Positions 34,827-44,623 of a stretch of DNA of 64,000 nt are shown here, piece after piece (the stretch's first letter is position 1; the number at the start of each line of letters is the position of its first letter). The stretch spans positions 1 to 64,000 of the forward strand of contig RECD01000088.1 of assembly GCA_007694185.1 (NCBI GenBank), in the 5' to 3' direction. This DNA is from Planctomycetaceae bacterium (GTDB lineage: Bacteria > Planctomycetota > Planctomycetia > Pirellulales > Pirellulaceae). The position numbers and the translations under genes were made by a program. The notes below the pieces were generated by a model that searched no databases, had not been told where the DNA came from, and was given only the letters and a program-made list of their open reading frames with translations.

Positions 34827-36752
34827 CTAATCCGCGTCCACCTCGCTATCCCCCCGGGGGAGCCCACGCAAGATCATCCGGGCACGGATCCGGTTGCCGT
34901 GTTCTTGAGGGTCTCCCTCGGTACGGAGAATCTCAGCGGCCTGCTCCTTTTCGCCCAACCGCTCGAGGGCCCGCGCCAAGTTGTAGCGGGCAGGAGCTTC
35001 CCATGGGGAATCCACGCCATCCTCGAGCACCCGCTGCCGAAACCAATTCTTCGCCAGGTCGAAGCGGCCGGTGTCGTATTGAATCAGACTCAACCAGAAG
35101 CTGGCCAGAACCTTGCCTTGGCGCATCAGCAATTGGATCTGCTGAATCTGCATGTCGTATTGCTCGGGCGTGACCCTCAGCTCACGCCGGATCCCGTAAC
35201 GCATTTGCAACTCGACGTTACCCCTCAGGTCAGCGATCTCGAACTCGGGCTGCCGCTGGTTCAGGTACAACTTCTTGGCCCCCAGGATCGCGTCGTCATC
35301 ATCGGAATCGAACCGACCTTGCAAATGCCGCCACCTCCCGATCGCCAATTCTTGCGATTGCTCGCCTTCCCCTTCCAGGATGAACCAGGGCGCGTTGAGA
35401 TAGAAGTTCAGCAGCACGTCTTGCCGGGACGCGGCGTCGATCGCCGCACGGTACGCGCGCGCCTTCAACGGAACGTCCCAAATCCTTGCCGCGGCAATCC
35501 CGGCAACCCCTTCGAAGAGATCCGCCAACGCGACAGGATCATCATAAACGGACATCCGCAGGTCGCCTGTCAGCCCCCTCTGCAAACCTTGGGCTCGTGG
35601 GCCCATCGCTTCTGGCTCGAGCATCAGCAGCGCGACGCATTGGCCGACATCTTCGCGTCCGAAAGGATAATCGAACCAGCCGGGAACGTTCATTCGCCGC
35701 AATACGGAGGCGTCGGTACGGGCCTGAGCCAACGTCGCGATTCCCGATTGGTTCGGCCCGATGATCGGTACACCCAAACCGCAATCGAACAGGTAAACGT
35801 CCCCGCCGATCCAGACGCCGGCCACCCAGGGGCGAGCTTCGGAGTCACCCGAGGGCGCCGTTGCCAATAGTGCCGCCGGGAGTTCGGCTTGGCGGCACAG
35901 CCCTAGAAACGTGGAGGTCCTCTGCAAAGCATCCCCGGTGCCACGAAAAAGCGTCTGGTAGGGGGTTTGCCGATAACCGGAACCGCGGAACCGCATGCCC
36001 AAAGGCAGACGCAATCCGGGAGGTGTCGACTCGCCCGAGACCTCCCCCTCGGTCGGTTCCAGCGAAATGTTTCGCACCGTCCAATCGAATAAACGGATCG
36101 CCAAAGTCAACGGCTCCGCGACGTCTGCTCCCATTTCCTCTCGGTTCTCATCGACCCAGTCAGCCCACAACGGATCAACGACCTCGGAAACTCGCACCCA
36201 CTCACAGACCTGGCGAGCCAAATATCGATAACGCAGCCCCTCGACATCCGCAGCATCGAACGATGCTCGAGCGATCCCTTCGGCGGTTTCTGCGGTCGGC
36301 AGGATGTCGGCAACCGAAGTCAGCAAGCGACGCAACTTGGCTTCCGCCTCGGGGTCGGTGCCGCCCGTCACGCCCGCGTCCACCCGCGTCTGTTGCCAGG
36401 CATTGAGGTGATAGGTGATCTGCCGTGAAGCCGCTTCGGGTCGCAACTCCACCAATCGCGAAACCAGCGAAAAGGCTTCGGCCAAATGATCCACCTTGGC
36501 CCCCGCTTGCTGACGTTGCTGGCGATCCGCCTGGATCGAGCGGATCGTCCGCGTGTCGTCGGAACAGCCAACCACCAAAACGCCCCCGAGCAACAGACCG
36601 ACCAGACGGCAGAGTGACCAACCGGACGGCCTACCGACTGCTCCCGTAGCCGCGCGTCCTGCCGACAACTCAACGGGCGTTCCGCTGGCGGGCTCGGCGG
36701 AAGAGGAAACACCGGCTGACCAACAGCCGGTCAAAGGAAAACAGACGGGCAT
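34827..36752 (-). CDS. Lipoprotein with degenerate transglutaminase-like region and C-terminal TPR-like repeat
   Basis: The 641-residue product has a hydrophobic segment LVGLLLGGVLVVGC at about residues 50-63 with a lipobox-like LVVGC, after an unusually long basic n-region (no alternative ATG or GTG is nearer). The central part (about 270-340) has GDALQRTSTFLGLCRQAELPAALL and GGDVYLFDCGLGVP, resembling a transglutaminase-like domain with the catalytic Cys and His apparently lost. The C-terminus carries a TPR-like pair (PARYNLARALERLGEKEQAAEILR). It converges with the WD40 gene at 31 bases. I do not recognise a specific function. Confidence 0.55.
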   Translation of the reverse strand: MPVCFPLTGCWSAGVSSSAEPASGTPVELSAGRAATGAVGRPSGWSLCRLVGLLLGGVLVVGCSDDTRTIRSIQADRQQRQQAGAKVDHLAEAFSLVSRLVELRPEAASRQITYHLNAWQQTRVDAGVTGGTDPEAEAKLRRLLTSVADILPTAETAEGIARASFDAADVEGLRYRYLARQVCEWVRVSEVVDPLWADWVDENREEMGADVAEPLTLAIRLFDWTVRNISLEPTEGEVSGESTPPGLRLPLGMRFRGSGYRQTPYQTLFRGTGDALQRTSTFLGLCRQAELPAALLATAPSGDSEARPWVAGVWIGGDVYLFDCGLGVPIIGPNQSGIATLAQARTDASVLRRMNVPGWFDYPFGREDVGQCVALLMLEPEAMGPRAQGLQRGLTGDLRMSVYDDPVALADLFEGVAGIAAARIWDVPLKARAYRAAIDAASRQDVLLNFYLNAPWFILEGEGEQSQELAIGRWRHLQGRFDSDDDDAILGAKKLYLNQRQPEFEIADLRGNVELQMRYGIRRELRVTPEQYDMQIQQIQLLMRQGKVLASFWLSLIQYDTGRFDLAKNWFRQRVLEDGVDSPWEAPARYNLARALERLGEKEQAAEILRTEGDPQEHGNRIRARMILRGLPRGDSEVDAD

Positions 36753-36829
36753 GAATTCGATACGGGTTGGAATGAAGATCGGCTGGAAAATCGGTGGCCC
36801 ACGCGGCCGACGCTAAGCGACACGTAGAA

Positions 36830-37744
36830 TCATGAGAGTTCCGCGACGCAGCGATGCAGCCGAATCAATCGCGTGATCAAGCCCTCGGCGGCATCCAGCG
36901 GCACCATGTTCGGCCCGTCGCTGGGTGAGCGATCCGGGTCGGGGTGGGTTTCGAAAAACAACCCGTCGATACCTGTCGCTACGGCGGCGCGGGCCAAGGG
37001 TTCAACCATTTCTCGATTTCCCCCCGTGGCCCCCCCCAAGCCGCCGGGCCGCTGAACGCTGTGAGTGGCGTCAAAAATGACCGGAACGCCGAGGCCACGC
37101 ATGATCGTCAACGCCGTCATGTCGTTGACCAGCCGGCCGTAGCCGAAAAACGTGCCACGCTCGCACAACAGAACTCGCGGCGGAGCCTTCGGCGCCGCCC
37201 CCTGGCCGGCGTCCGTGGGGCGACTCTCACGGATCTTGTCGATCGCGTACCGCATGTCCTCCGGCGCCATGAATTGGCCCTTCTTCACATTCACCGGTCG
37301 TCCCGTATGGCCCGCCGCGACCAACAAGTCGGTCTGGCGTGCGAGGAAGGCTGGGATCTGAATCAGGTCGCAAACCTGCCCGACCGCCATCGCCTGATCC
37401 GGCAAGTGGATATCGGTGGTGATCGGTAGACCGCTTGCCTCCCGTACCCGTTCCAGCACCCTCAAGCCGTCCTCCAAACCGGGCCCACGAGGCGACGCCA
37501 AGCTGGTTCGATTCGCTTTGTCGAAAGAGGCCTTGAACACGATCCCGACTTGCTGACGGTCGGCGATCCGGCACAGCTGATCCGCGATCCGCAACGCCAA
37601 CTCGGCGGTCTCCAGCACGCAGGGGCCCGCGATGAACAGCAGTTGTCCGTCGCCACAACGATACGGCCCGATCGAAACCCCTGAATCGGGTGCCGTCGTT
37701 GCGGCGTTCGCGGCGGTGGACTCATCCGAGGGAGTTGACTTCAT
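36830..37744 (-). CDS. kdsA: 3-deoxy-8-phosphooctulonate synthase (Kdo8P synthase), metal type
   Basis: KdsA condenses phosphoenolpyruvate with arabinose 5-phosphate for Kdo, a lipopolysaccharide sugar. The 304-residue product has FIAGPCVLE with Cys42, the ligand that marks the metal-dependent class, then [55 protein letters not shown] and [17 protein letters not shown]. It begins inside the 3' end of the lipid kinase gene (23-base overlap), so the two are coupled. Kdo synthesis fits an outer membrane with lipopolysaccharide. Confidence 0.94.
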   Translation of the reverse strand: MKSTPSDESTAANAATTAPDSGVSIGPYRCGDGQLLFIAGPCVLETAELALRIADQLCRIADRQQVGIVFKASFDKANRTSLASPRGPGLEDGLRVLERVREASGLPITTDIHLPDQAMAVGQVCDLIQIPAFLARQTDLLVAAGHTGRPVNVKKGQFMAPEDMRYAIDKIRESRPTDAGQGAAPKAPPRVLLCERGTFFGYGRLVNDMTALTIMRGLGVPVIFDATHSVQRPGGLGGATGGNREMVEPLARAAVATGIDGLFFETHPDPDRSPSDGPNMVPLDAAEGLITRLIRLHRCVAELS

Positions 37745-38711
37745 GACGTTGGGGAGTTGACTCTGCGGGCTGGCGGACCGCGGTTGGTCCGCCAGCGGCT
37801 AGGGGCGGGGGCGGAAGGCGAAGGCGAATTCGTTCGGGTAGGACACGGATCTCCAGCGGCAATTTGCCCGCGTAGTCCCCGTCCAGTTGGTAGGCGACCG
37901 CGACCCGACTGCTGATCTGGCAGGATCGAATCGGCCTCCGGACCACGTCACCCCAGCCAATATGACTTCCCCAGAGGACACCGGCCAGGTAGCGAAAACC
38001 GCTGACCAGAGTCCGGCGAGTGAACGCGATCACGTCGAGCCGTCCATCGGTCCCAGAAGCGTCCGGTTCGATCGACAATGAGAGTGCGTAGCAGGGCAAA
38101 TTGAACACCATCGCCCAGCCGCACCGGACCGCATGGGTTTGGCCCAAATCGTCAGTCATCGTGACCACCAATTCAGGAAATCGATATCGACGCATCGCTC
38201 GCAGGATCGGCCCGAGGTAGCTCCAGCGACGGATATGACCTCGCCGGGTCAGGTGCATCGCCCGCACGACCTCGGCATCAAAACCACAGGTAGCCATGAC
38301 GAGGAATAACCGATCGTTGGCCGTTCCGGCATCGATCGTAAAGTCGTTCCCACCCAGGATCGTCGCCAGCGCGGCCGGAACCTCTTGCGAATAACCGAAA
38401 TGCAACGCCACCAAATTCTCCGTGCCCAATGGCAGCGGTACGATCGGCATTCGTGATGGCAACTCCCGAGCAACCAAAGCCAACGTCCCGTCACCACCTG
38501 CTGCCACGACCAATGCCGATGGATCGTCGCAGGCATGGCGCGCCGACCAGCGTTGTAAGACCGCCGGATCGCTCTCGACCGACACGTCGACACCGAGGGT
38601 CGCCAATCGATCCGCCAACTCGGCGACCCTTTCTCGTCCCTGACCACTGCCCGCCTTGGGGCAGGTGAAGATGAGCACTGTCCGGGGCGACCGGCCGTCT
38701 GGGTTCGTCAT
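37722..38711 (-). CDS. Diacylglycerol kinase-family lipid kinase (YegS/BmrU-like)
   Basis: The 329-residue product has an N-terminal nucleotide-binding part with AAGGDGT at about residues 71-76, GTEN and a C-terminal beta-rich domain with [12 protein letters not shown], the ATP/lipid-binding signature of the DAGK catalytic family. Substrates in bacteria include diacylglycerol, sphingosine-like bases or phosphatidylglycerol. The overlap of its stop with the kdsA start suggests envelope lipid work. Its 3' coding end holds an 11-pair hairpin just before kdsA. Confidence 0.85.
   Translation of the reverse strand: MTNPDGRSPRTVLIFTCPKAGSGQGRERVAELADRLATLGVDVSVESDPAVLQRWSARHACDDPSALVVAAGGDGTLALVARELPSRMPIVPLPLGTENLVALHFGYSQEVPAALATILGGNDFTIDAGTANDRLFLVMATCGFDAEVVRAMHLTRRGHIRRWSYLGPILRAMRRYRFPELVVTMTDDLGQTHAVRCGWAMVFNLPCYALSLSIEPDASGTDGRLDVIAFTRRTLVSGFRYLAGVLWGSHIGWGDVVRRPIRSCQISSRVAVAYQLDGDYAGKLPLEIRVLPERIRLRLPPPPLAAGGPTAVRQPAESTPQRHEVNSLG
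37730..37762. repeat. Duplicated 11-mer around the kdsA start
   Basis: GGGAGTTGACT occurs at 37730-37740 and again at 37752-37762, a 22-base period on the plus strand. On the minus strand the copies flank the kdsA ATG at 37744, one within the first codons and one just before it. Confidence 0.7.
37769..37796 (-). promoter_or_regulatory. 11-bp perfect hairpin upstream of kdsA
   Basis: GCTGGCGGACC at 37769-37779 pairs perfectly with GGTCCGCCAGC at 37786-37796 around a six-base loop. It lies inside the last codons of the lipid kinase gene and ends 25 bases before the kdsA start codon on the minus strand, so it could affect readthrough, coupling or mRNA stability. No T-run follows. Confidence 0.5.
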
Positions 38712-38886
38712 TCGAGGGTGCTCATGGCGAGCATAAAGGAGGAGCAGACGAACCGGACCCTAGGCCCACTTCGGTCGACGTCAATCCGGCGCAGCCTTTT
38801 CAAAAACGAGGTAACCGGCGGCGACCACGCCCGCTACCATGACCCTATGATAGGCTGGCAGCGTTCCTTTCGCTTCCCCGGAAGCT

Positions 38887-38922
38887 ACCCCTGTGTGAAT
38901 CTCCACCCCTGTGTGAACCTCT
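38887..38922. repeat. Two 18-bp tandem repeats in the gntP-family leader
   Basis: The unit ACCCCTGTGTGAATCTCC at 38887-38904 is followed directly by a copy with two differences at 38905-38922. The pair ends one base before the GGAAGG ribosome binding site of the permease gene and may be an operator or RNA-level control site. Confidence 0.6.
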
Positions 38923-38937
38923 CGGAAGGCGAATTTT

Positions 38938-40389
38938 GTGAGCGTGTGGTGGTTGGTACTCGGGGCCGCGACCCTGATCCTGCTCGGTGTGCTCTGGCTG
39001 CGAATGCACGCGATGTTGGTCCTGCTGGCCGCCTCGTTGCTGGTCGCCGTGCTGACACCCAGCGGGGACTTGCGTCAACACGCCGCCGATCAGGTGGCCC
39101 GAGGCAAGCTGAGCGAGTCGGCTGCGGCAACGCTGGTTGGCAGCTCAGCCCCGAAACGGCTCGCGACCGCCTTCGGCCAGACCGCAGGGGACGTCGGGAT
39201 TCTGATCGCGATGGCGAGTATCGTCGGAATCTGCTTGCTGGAAAGTGGCGCAGCCGCGGGGATCGTGGCTGCCCTGCTGAAGATCAGCGGCACCAAACGG
39301 GCCGCCGAAGGGCTCGCGGCGGGCTCCTTCATCCTCAGCATCCCGGTCTTCTTTGACACCGTCTTTTACTTGATGGTCCCCCTCGCACGGTCGCTCCGAC
39401 AGCAGACCGGACGCGATTACGTCCTCTACATCCTGGCGATCATGGCCGGTGGGGCGATCGCCCACTCGCTGGTCCCACCGACGCCCGGCCCACTCCAGGT
39501 CGCCGAAATTCTCGGCATCGAGATCTTCCCGATGATCGTTGCCGGACTGGCGATCGGCAGTTGCAGCAGTTTCTTGTCGCTGATGGCCGCGCGGCTACTG
39601 AATCGAATGACGGTCGTGCCGCTTCGCGACGCCCAAGGCGAAACCGAATCCGAGGCGACCAACCAGGACCCGCCGGAGAGAGACGCCGCCACCGACGCCC
39701 CGCCCGCAACCAGCGGTGACGCGCCGCCGCTGTACGCCAGCCTGATGCCGATCGTGCTACCGGTCCTGCTGATCGCCTACGGCGCGATCGCCCCCTGGCT
39801 GCCCGTCGCATTACCGACGGCGATGGGCGGGCTGCTGTCTGACAAAAATGTCGCCATGGGAGTCGCCGCGGTCCTGGCGCTGCGACTGTTGCGATACGCC
39901 CCTCAAATCACCGATCGGCGTGACATCGTCTCGCGCGCGTTGGCCAGCGGCGGGCAGATCATCTTGATCACCTCCGCCGGCGGCGCGTTGGGCGCGATGT
40001 TGCGACAAGCCGGAATCGCGGCAGCGGTCAGCGATCTGGCGACAGACGTCCCCCCCTCCTCTTTGCTGATCGTCGTGTTCCTTGTCACCGCGGCGATCCG
40101 CACGCTGCAAGGCAGCGCGACCGTGGCGATGATTACCGCGGCCGGCGTTTTGCAGGGCCTAGCAGATGTCGAAAATTTGCCGTTCCACCCGGTATATGTC
40201 GCGATGGCGATCGGCGTTGGCAGCAAACCGATCTCTTGGATGACCGACAGCGGCTTCTGGATCATGTGCAAGATGAGCGGGATGACCGATTCCGAGGGCC
40301 TGCGCACCGTCTCGTTGCTCAGTATCGCGATGGGCCTTTCCGGACTGCTGATCACGCTCGTCTTCGCGAACCTGTTTCCCGCGATCTGA
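38938..40389 (+). CDS. GntP-family permease (gluconate/organic acid:H+ symporter)
   Basis: The 483-residue protein is a polytopic membrane protein with family features: GLVASLLVAVLTP-like first helices, the conserved FGQTAGDVGILIAMASIVG, GSFILSIPVFFDTVFYLMVPLARS, AHSLVPPTPGPL and ALRTLQGSATVAMITAAG near the end, plus WMTDSGFWIMCKMSG. GntP-type carriers import gluconate and related hydroxy acids with protons. A GTG start is preceded by GGAAGG with spacing of eight. A 45-residue polar loop (about 225-265) is longer than usual. It is divergent from the lipid kinase and converges with the flippase-like gene; no gluconate-catabolism gene is nearby, so the substrate is open. Confidence 0.85.
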   Translation: MSVWWLVLGAATLILLGVLWLRMHAMLVLLAASLLVAVLTPSGDLRQHAADQVARGKLSESAAATLVGSSAPKRLATAFGQTAGDVGILIAMASIVGICLLESGAAAGIVAALLKISGTKRAAEGLAAGSFILSIPVFFDTVFYLMVPLARSLRQQTGRDYVLYILAIMAGGAIAHSLVPPTPGPLQVAEILGIEIFPMIVAGLAIGSCSSFLSLMAARLLNRMTVVPLRDAQGETESEATNQDPPERDAATDAPPATSGDAPPLYASLMPIVLPVLLIAYGAIAPWLPVALPTAMGGLLSDKNVAMGVAAVLALRLLRYAPQITDRRDIVSRALASGGQIILITSAGGALGAMLRQAGIAAAVSDLATDVPPSSLLIVVFLVTAAIRTLQGSATVAMITAAGVLQGLADVENLPFHPVYVAMAIGVGSKPISWMTDSGFWIMCKMSGMTDSEGLRTVSLLSIAMGLSGLLITLVFANLFPAI

Positions 40390-40414
40390 GCACTCTGGCT
40401 TGTCGGAGGTCTGC

Positions 40415-41431
40415 TCACTCGGTAGCGACCGGCGTCTGAGCCGCCGCGAGACTCGATTTCAATTCACCATCGGCAACCCAATAGAAGATCATGCCGATGA
40501 TCGCCATGATCACTTTGACCAGTTCGCAAACCAACGCGACCAACGTCCCCGAGGCAACGGTGGGTTCGGCAGGTACGACCCGGTAAAGCCATTCCATGGC
40601 GGCTTCGAGGACCCCCAAACCTGCCGGGGCGATCGGCAACGCCGAGGCCAAATTGGCGATCGGGAAAATCACGAAATGGTCGCCGATGCCCGGAGCCAAA
40701 TCGCCGTACAACCCGCGGGCGATGAGGTAGGCTCCGACGGCGAGGCTAAGGTGTACCGCTAAGCTCAGTGGCAGAGCCCCGAGAAAGACCCAGGGGTGTC
40801 GATGAAAAACCCGGATGGGCCCGGCAACCCGATCGATCCACCCGCCGACATACCGCCAACGGGCGGCTCGACTCAACGACCGATCGATCGCCCGACCGCC
40901 AAGCACAAGAAGCAGCAAGACCGCCGTGCCAAGTAAGGCCAGGACCACGGCCAAGTCGCCGATCCTGGTCAATTCGGGATTACTCGGCCGTCCGGCTTGA
41001 GACATCGCCAAGGCGACCAACCAAATCAAACCCAACAGACCGACGCCGCGGTCCACGATGACCGACGCGACCGCCTCGAGCCCTTTGCCGGGACTGCGAC
41101 GCGCCAAAAAGACCATCTTGAACAGGTCACCGCCGACGCTGCCGGCCGAAACGAAACTGAGCAAGAAACCGATCGCCCCCAACCTAAACGCCTCGATGAT
41201 CCCGATCGAAATTCCTTGGCAGCGGACCAACAGCCACCAACGAAAAAAGGAAATGCAAAACGCGAGCAGCGAGGCCAGGATCGCCAGCACCAACAACGGG
41301 TAGTCGATGGGACGATCACGCAACGCCTCCCATTGCTCCGGTTCGACCCGCCAGACCAGCCACGAGATGATCAGCAAGGGCACCAGAAACTTGATCGCCG
41401 AGAATGCGATCGTGCGACGGCGGCGACTCAT
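40415..41431 (-). CDS. Flippase-like integral membrane protein (UPF0104/LPG synthase TM type)
   Basis: The 338-residue protein has about eight membrane segments and the family pattern of the lysylphosphatidylglycerol-synthase membrane domain: KFLVPLLIISWLVWRV near the N-terminus, EAFRLGAIGFLLSFVSAGSVGGDLFKMVFLAR, PIANLASALPIAPAGLGVLEAAMEWL. Such proteins are thought to move lipids or lipid-linked sugars across the membrane. AGGAGG lies seven bases before the ATG at 41431, which decides the start over one 12 codons upstream. It follows the ABC-F gene by 57 bases on the same strand. Confidence 0.82.
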   Translation of the reverse strand: MSRRRRTIAFSAIKFLVPLLIISWLVWRVEPEQWEALRDRPIDYPLLVLAILASLLAFCISFFRWWLLVRCQGISIGIIEAFRLGAIGFLLSFVSAGSVGGDLFKMVFLARRSPGKGLEAVASVIVDRGVGLLGLIWLVALAMSQAGRPSNPELTRIGDLAVVLALLGTAVLLLLVLGGRAIDRSLSRAARWRYVGGWIDRVAGPIRVFHRHPWVFLGALPLSLAVHLSLAVGAYLIARGLYGDLAPGIGDHFVIFPIANLASALPIAPAGLGVLEAAMEWLYRVVPAEPTVASGTLVALVCELVKVIMAIIGMIFYWVADGELKSSLAAAQTPVATE

Positions 41432-41488
41432 CGACGTGCCTCCTGGGATTGACGAGAGAGTCGGCAACGGGCCGCGAGCCGATGACGC

Positions 41489-43309
41489 TCAAGCCCCGGA
41501 TTCCGCGAGCGACTCCAATTGCTCCCAACGCCCGTAACTGGCGGCCAGCGTCTCTTCAAGATCGGCGAGCTGTGCTCGGACGGCAGCTTGCTGGTCGCCA
41601 GGGAGCTTGAAAAAACCGGGGTCCGCCATCCGCTGGTGAAGGTCAGCCAAACCCGCTTCCAAGCCCTCGATCCGCTCCGGCAATCGGTCGAGCTCGTACT
41701 GATCCTTGAAACTCAAGCGACGCCGCTTGGCGTCGACCGTCGGCGGCTGGCCCGCCGAACGAGCCGGCGTCGCCACCGACACGACCGATTCGTCTCGTGA
41801 CTCGCTGTCGCGTCTGCGGACCGCGGCCACCCAGTCGTCATAGCCACCGACATACTCTTGCACCCCGTCGTCCTCGAAAACGAGCGTGCTGGTGACGACG
41901 TGATTCAAGAAGGTCCGATCGTGGCTGACCAACAACACGGTCCCACCGAAATCGACCAATTGTTCCTCGAGCAGATCCAGCGTTTCGCTGTCCAAGTCGT
42001 TGGTCGGTTCGTCCATCACGATCACGTTGGCCGGCTGCGTCATCAGTCGGGCCAACAACGCCCGGTTCCGCTCGCCACCCGATAAGTACTTGACTTGAGT
42101 CCGCGCCCGCTCGGGGGTGAAGAGAAAGTCCTGCAAATACCCCATGATGTGCTTCGACCGGTCCCCGATGCGAACCGTATCGCGTCCCTCGCCGACGTTC
42201 TCCTGAACAGTCTGCTCGGGGTCGAGGGTGTCCCGAAGCTGGTCGAAGTAGGCGATCTGCAATTGTGTCCCCAGCCGAACCGTGCCGGCTTGCGGGGCCA
42301 ACTGCCCGAGCAGTAAGCGGAGCAGGGTCGTTTTGCCGGCCCCGTTGGGACCGATGATGCCGACCTTGTCCCCCCGCATGATCGTGGTGGAGAACTCTCG
42401 TAGGATGACCCGATCGCCGTGTGCGAACGAAACCCCCTTCGCCTCGATCACCAACGCCCCCCCTCGGGAGGCTTCCTGAATCTGCAATTTGGCGGTGCCG
42501 ACCTTTTCGCGCCGCTGTTGACGAGCACGCCGCATGTCCTCCAATGCCCGCACACGTCCCTCGTTCCGGGTCCGCCGAGCCTTGATGCCCTGGCGGATCC
42601 AGGTCTCTTCCTCGGATAACCGTTTGTCGAACAGGGCGTTCTGCTTGTCTTCCGCCGCGATTTTGTCTTCCTTCCGCTTCCGGAACGTGTCGTAATCGCA
42701 AGACCAATCGAACAGCTTGCCCAGGTCGATCTCCCAGATCCGGGTGGCGAGTCGCCGGAGGAATGACCGGTCGTGAGTGACGAAGATCAGCGTCCCGTTC
42801 CAGCGGAGCAAGAAATCCTCCAACCAAACGATGGCTTCCAAGTCGAGGTGGTTGGTCGGCTCGTCGAGCAACAAGACGTCTGGCGCGGCCGCGATTTCTC
42901 GAGCCAGTAGCACGCGGCGTTTCATCCCGCTGGAGAGCGTTTCGAACGGTGCCTCACCGTCCAGCTTCATCCTGCCGAGTGTCTCTTCGACCATCCGGTC
43001 GACTTCCCAATGCTCCGAGAGATCACGCCCGACCTCGAGATCACCCCGAACCACTTCGGCGATCGACCCGGACATCCCGGCAGGGACTTCCTGGGGCAAC
43101 TGCCCGATCCTGACCCCGGGATTCACGGCGAGCTGCCCCCCGTCTGGGATGACTTCCCCAGACAGGATTTTCAGCAGGGTGCTTTTGCCGGCCCCGTTGC
43201 GGCCGAGCAGACCGATCCGCTGCCCCGGGTCGATCTTGGCGGAGATCCCGTCCAACAGCATCGGCCCACGAAATCGGATCGTGAGATTTTCGATCGTGAT
43301 CAGCGGCAT
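41489..43309 (-). CDS. uup: ABC-F family ATPase, Uup-like
   Basis: The 606-residue product has two ATP-binding cassettes without membrane domains: Walker A GRNGAGKST at 36-44 and GPNGAGKTT near 335, signature LSSGMKRR and LSGGERN, and DEPTNHLD and DEPTNDLD Walker B boxes. A Lys/Arg/Glu-rich linker of the ABC-F type joins them. A C-terminal coiled coil (about 545-606, after VSVATPARSAGQPP) is the Uup mark. Uup binds DNA and ribosomes and affects transposon excision and translation stalling. It is nine bases downstream of gltA on the same strand. Confidence 0.85.
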   Translation of the reverse strand: MPLITIENLTIRFRGPMLLDGISAKIDPGQRIGLLGRNGAGKSTLLKILSGEVIPDGGQLAVNPGVRIGQLPQEVPAGMSGSIAEVVRGDLEVGRDLSEHWEVDRMVEETLGRMKLDGEAPFETLSSGMKRRVLLAREIAAAPDVLLLDEPTNHLDLEAIVWLEDFLLRWNGTLIFVTHDRSFLRRLATRIWEIDLGKLFDWSCDYDTFRKRKEDKIAAEDKQNALFDKRLSEEETWIRQGIKARRTRNEGRVRALEDMRRARQQRREKVGTAKLQIQEASRGGALVIEAKGVSFAHGDRVILREFSTTIMRGDKVGIIGPNGAGKTTLLRLLLGQLAPQAGTVRLGTQLQIAYFDQLRDTLDPEQTVQENVGEGRDTVRIGDRSKHIMGYLQDFLFTPERARTQVKYLSGGERNRALLARLMTQPANVIVMDEPTNDLDSETLDLLEEQLVDFGGTVLLVSHDRTFLNHVVTSTLVFEDDGVQEYVGGYDDWVAAVRRRDSESRDESVVSVATPARSAGQPPTVDAKRRRLSFKDQYELDRLPERIEGLEAGLADLHQRMADPGFFKLPGDQQAAVRAQLADLEETLAASYGRWEQLESLAESGA

Positions 43310-43318
43310 GCTGGCGAC

Positions 43319-44623
43319 TTACCGCTGGTCGGTCGGAATGAAGTCGCGCCGGGTGGGGCCGACGTAAATTTGACGGGGCCGATTGATCCGGCTGCCGTCG
43401 GCGTGCATCTCTTTCCAATGTGCGATCCAGCCCGGTAAACGGCCGATCGCGAACAGTACCGTGAACATCTGGACCGGAATGCCCATCGCCCGATAGATCA
43501 CGCCGGAGTAGAAATCGACGTTGGGATAGAGCTTGCGTTCGACGAAATAAGGGTCACGCAGTGCGGTCTCCTCAAGCTCCTGCGCGACCTCGAACAGCGG
43601 GTCCTTGACGTGATGCTTCTGGAGCAATTTGTCGCAGCAGGCCTTGATGATCGTCGCCCGCGGGTCGCGGTTCTTGTAAACCCGATGACCAAATCCCATC
43701 AGTCTGAAATGGTTCTTTTTGTCCTTGGCCATGTCGACGTACTTCTTGACGTTGCCGCCGTCCTCGACGATCCGCTCGAGCATGTCGACGCAGGCCTCGT
43801 TCGCCCCCCCGTGCAACGGCCCCCACAGGGCGCCGATCCCCGCCGAAACGGAAGCATACAAATTGGCGTTGCTGCTGCCGACCATGCGAACCGTCGAAGT
43901 GCTGCAATTCTGCTCGTGGTCCGCATGCACGATCAGCAACAGGTTCAAGGCCTCGACGAAATCAGGATCGGCATGGTACTCACCCGCCGGGGTCGAGAAC
44001 ATCATGTGCAAAAAGTTGTCGCAGTAGGGCAACGAGTTCTTCGGATAAACGAACGGATGACCGATCGATTTTTTGTAACTGTAGGCCGCGATCGTCGGCA
44101 ATTTCGCGATCAGTCGATGGGTCGACACCTCGACCTGGTCCGGATCGTGAACATCCATCGCGTCCTGGTAGAAAGTCGACAACGCCCCGACAACGCTGCT
44201 CAAGATGCCCATCGGGTGGGCATCGCGAGGAAAGCCGTTGTAAAACGACTTCATGTCCTCGTGCAGCATCGTGTGGTTGCGGATGTCCTCGCGAAACGAA
44301 TCGGCTTGCTCGGCGGTCGGCAGCTCACCGTAAATCAGCAGGTACGCGACCTCCAAAAAGCCGCAGTGCTGAGCGAGCGTTTCGATCGGATAGCCGCGGT
44401 ACCGCAGGACCCCCTCCTCGCCGTCCAGAAAGGTGATCCCGCTGCGGGTGCTTCCCGTGTTGACGTAGGCCTCGTCGAGCGTGATCGCGCCGGTCGAGGC
44501 CCGAAGGGCAGAGATATCGATGCCGACCTCGCCCTCGGAGCCGACAACGACAGGGAACTCGATCTCCTTTCCATCCAATACCAAGCGGGCCATTTTCGGA
44601 GTCGCCGAGACTGCTGATGTCAT
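43319..44623 (-). CDS. gltA: Citrate synthase
   Basis: Citrate synthase condenses oxaloacetate with acetyl-CoA. The 434-residue product, from the ATG at 44623, has the catalytic His in HADHEQNCSTSTVRMVGSS, GPLHGGANE, GFGHRVYKNRDPRA with the second His and the Arg, and NVDFYSGVIYRAMGIP with the Asp. The length matches the large, hexameric type found in Gram-negative bacteria. An upstream in-frame start would add 39 residues of no apparent role. It sits between corC-like (229 bases) and uup (9 bases). Confidence 0.95.
   Translation of the reverse strand: MTSAVSATPKMARLVLDGKEIEFPVVVGSEGEVGIDISALRASTGAITLDEAYVNTGSTRSGITFLDGEEGVLRYRGYPIETLAQHCGFLEVAYLLIYGELPTAEQADSFREDIRNHTMLHEDMKSFYNGFPRDAHPMGILSSVVGALSTFYQDAMDVHDPDQVEVSTHRLIAKLPTIAAYSYKKSIGHPFVYPKNSLPYCDNFLHMMFSTPAGEYHADPDFVEALNLLLIVHADHEQNCSTSTVRMVGSSNANLYASVSAGIGALWGPLHGGANEACVDMLERIVEDGGNVKKYVDMAKDKKNHFRLMGFGHRVYKNRDPRATIIKACCDKLLQKHHVKDPLFEVAQELEETALRDPYFVERKLYPNVDFYSGVIYRAMGIPVQMFTVLFAIGRLPGWIAHWKEMHADGSRINRPRQIYVGPTRRDFIPTDQR

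Noticed and set aside
34719-35870. Long plus-strand frame overlapping the lipoprotein gene at 34827-36752
   Set aside because: No family features and biased composition; the minus-strand gene has a lipobox and repeat motifs.
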